A DNA stretch of 64,000 bases, taken from contig JBLIRK010000009.1 in the NCBI GenBank assembly GCA_048569615.1, forward strand, positions 1 through 64,000, given 5' to 3'. The first letter of the stretch is position 1. Every line of letters starts with the position of its first letter. Below, one piece after another: positions 63,801 to 64,000 of the stretch. The stretch comes from JAYEPK01 sp048569615. GTDB taxonomy: Archaea; Thermoplasmatota; Penumbrarchaeia; Penumbrarchaeales; Penumbrarchaeaceae. The translations under genes were made by a program, and so were the position numbers. Under the pieces are notes generated by a model, which made no database searches, was not told the origin of the DNA, and saw nothing but the letters and a program-made list of their open reading frames with translations.

Positions 63801-64000
63801 TCACTCCTTTAAAAGGATGGCTGCTCTATCCCGATGAGGATCTGGATCCGGATTCGACCACTGGTTGGATCGGAACGGAAATGGGCGATGTTGATGTCGA
63901 GGTTTACAAGGACAAAGGTGCTCCCGAAGGGGTTTACTCATGGGAGACCAGCAGGTTCGGTGGATCTCCGGCCGGTATAAACCGGTTCAGTTTCAATCTG
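60845..64000 (+). CDS. secreted FG-GAP/transglutaminase-like protein, truncated by window end
   Basis: An open frame of 1,052 codons that runs off the end of the window. A signal peptide (PSLLIIILITAMFPIPAFG) starts it. Two FG-GAP-like calcium loops follow (DLDGDGDDDM near 122 and DLNGDREPDL near 351), in an N-terminal propeller-like region. Around 640-700 is a transglutaminase-like core: GNCGELQDL with C653, HVWSEFY with H681, and W-D with D695, the Cys-His-Asp triad of the superfamily. Beyond 740 come Ig-like repeats (carboxypeptidase-regulatory type, LDSEFQPVDGARVVV). GGGAG is 10 bases before the ATG, and the frame is closed just upstream by a stop codon. It is probably an extracellular protease or cross-linking enzyme. 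Confidence 0.85.
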   Translation, partial: MRTGPSLLIIILITAMFPIPAFGNNEYISHTSGSPSRAAGASPVLDELLEVSPGGETRLVLSPEGDHSIEGHIGPVIDPDTMLYQASELLPAWLRGDFIRNMLKTGSAGLYLGVEPKASFGDLDGDGDDDMITAVGDTIFFFKNIGRQGNPVFDSGGFGLYEDGYKAVQTAWVSPTIFDLDGNEFGDVIYGDDDYLLNFLMNPLAPDGPTEQFAVMYVGSSFPPTHLSPTVWYMDTEELIFILGSKSGTVYHWSVEPNVEDGRWGFNMNGAPQRIDSILPSLNMSAPRAWNTLTSEGRTISRSLAVGSAEGATRFFTHSGEPASMDGFESVPGYFANVVSTAPATPAPADLNGDREPDLVIDRGGNFMMAYPNLGFGPEPYWIPDPHLPAFEIENYESAFDDPLEFYYEDSIIEYLEAVIEAPDPRYRDEIGFACAFTPPSQLRDNRLADLLAENVWHIYSRDPHLEYVRLVEHTDGNAYTTAAYRVRVGERIVEMEIPREAYYWGIVHPRVTEEIVAYIDPETGGQTAPENGGRYWREYLWEHADEEYPPGPVYPDEWTGPRAYYPRNSTPPLLKDVLKDVDILWDMQPYEYPRGFDNQGEVNDHPWNLRDHAVEKVSHWVEKTLVINQQESPDSERPNQPVRIAHGHNGNCGELQDLTIAAARSALIPSRGVHLTGEDHVWSEFYLGGWHQWDNYWSDSGGVVANDLNYWWGWGARGGSGVWASDGAGQSFDVGDRYRSPDVRGYLQVNVLDSEFQPVDGARVVVFSHWVMENAVDPGPYQGPLPTIPLPSIWNYTDQDGKAEFMICRQNFHFRVTSDLGTYVSDKFTIDEQIPRSFTVQLQASRPPVQEYQETVSFPESGKGYLLSVEVLDSYQDQRDFTSGVLFRNRMDNCEVKVSLISGNAGERSGMLMEEVCSGDSPLIKAFMDGGRNITVSISDEGSIKTHSRVRIRVFELEGETGSVKDVIPANPEGPGGSGFQLNEFTPLKGWLLYPDEDLDPDSTTGWIGTEMGDVDVEVYKDKGAPEGVYSWETSRFGGSPAGINRFSFNL

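Noticed and set aside
1..64000. CRISPR array or cas genes, prompted by the CARF regulator
   Set aside because: I saw no regularly spaced direct repeats and no Cas protein; the CARF protein stands without them.

Overview
The window is archaeal. TATA boxes lie about 26 bp before many starts and several genes look leaderless. It encodes NMD3, archaeal-type pilin-like N-termini, a ThiN-domain regulator, a short archaeal-type S-adenosylhomocysteinase, a CDKAL1-like tRNA methylthiotransferase and a tRNA-Glu without encoded CCA. The mix fits a euryarchaeon, most likely of the Thermoplasmatota; that lineage call is inference.

Layout. 0.1-4.5 kb: an AT-rich stretch, a lone pilin-like gene, two orphan HicB-like small genes with matching palindromes, a glycosyltransferase beside its degenerate paralogue, and a sugar-phosphate-type cupin. 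4.6-9.4 kb: a zinc-ribbon/HTH/PD-(D/E)XK-like protein, the methyl-cycle pair metK-ahcY, a small Cys protein and NMD3. 9.4-24 kb: a minus-strand operon of four proteins with pilin-like N-terminal helices, two of them giants (about 2,150 residues) with a von Willebrand A (VWA) domain nested in a jelly-roll domain. 24-33 kb: a membrane-anchored J-domain protein, two zinc-ribbon coiled-coil proteins and an FG-GAP propeller protein. 33-37.4 kb: an MBL-fold hydrolase and a degenerate XPD-like helicase, divergent from a CARF-HTH regulator across a 23-bp palindrome; then an Lrp-like regulator. 37.4-45 kb: a PfkB kinase, glnA with a palindrome on its TATA box, a methylthiotransferase, a surface protein, a TPR protein with a ParB-like N-terminal motif, and tRNA-Glu. 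45-50 kb: a large surface protein, a Bat-type regulator and a two-CW protein. 50-55 kb: the thiamine-uptake operon thiR-thiB-thiP-thiQ. 55-64 kb: an unrecognised 542-residue protein, a type II/IV secretion ATPase, a bitopic protein, dCMP deaminase, and a secreted transglutaminase-like protein cut by the window end.

Much of the coding capacity goes to cell-surface proteins with a cytoplasmic support set (secretion ATPase, membrane J-protein, coiled-coil and TPR scaffolds). Three pseudoenzymes (glycosyltransferase, nuclease-like, helicase) keep their folds but have lost catalytic motifs. Several starts were moved to codons that fit the promoter or Shine-Dalgarno (SD) sequence; two genes appear to start at CTG.
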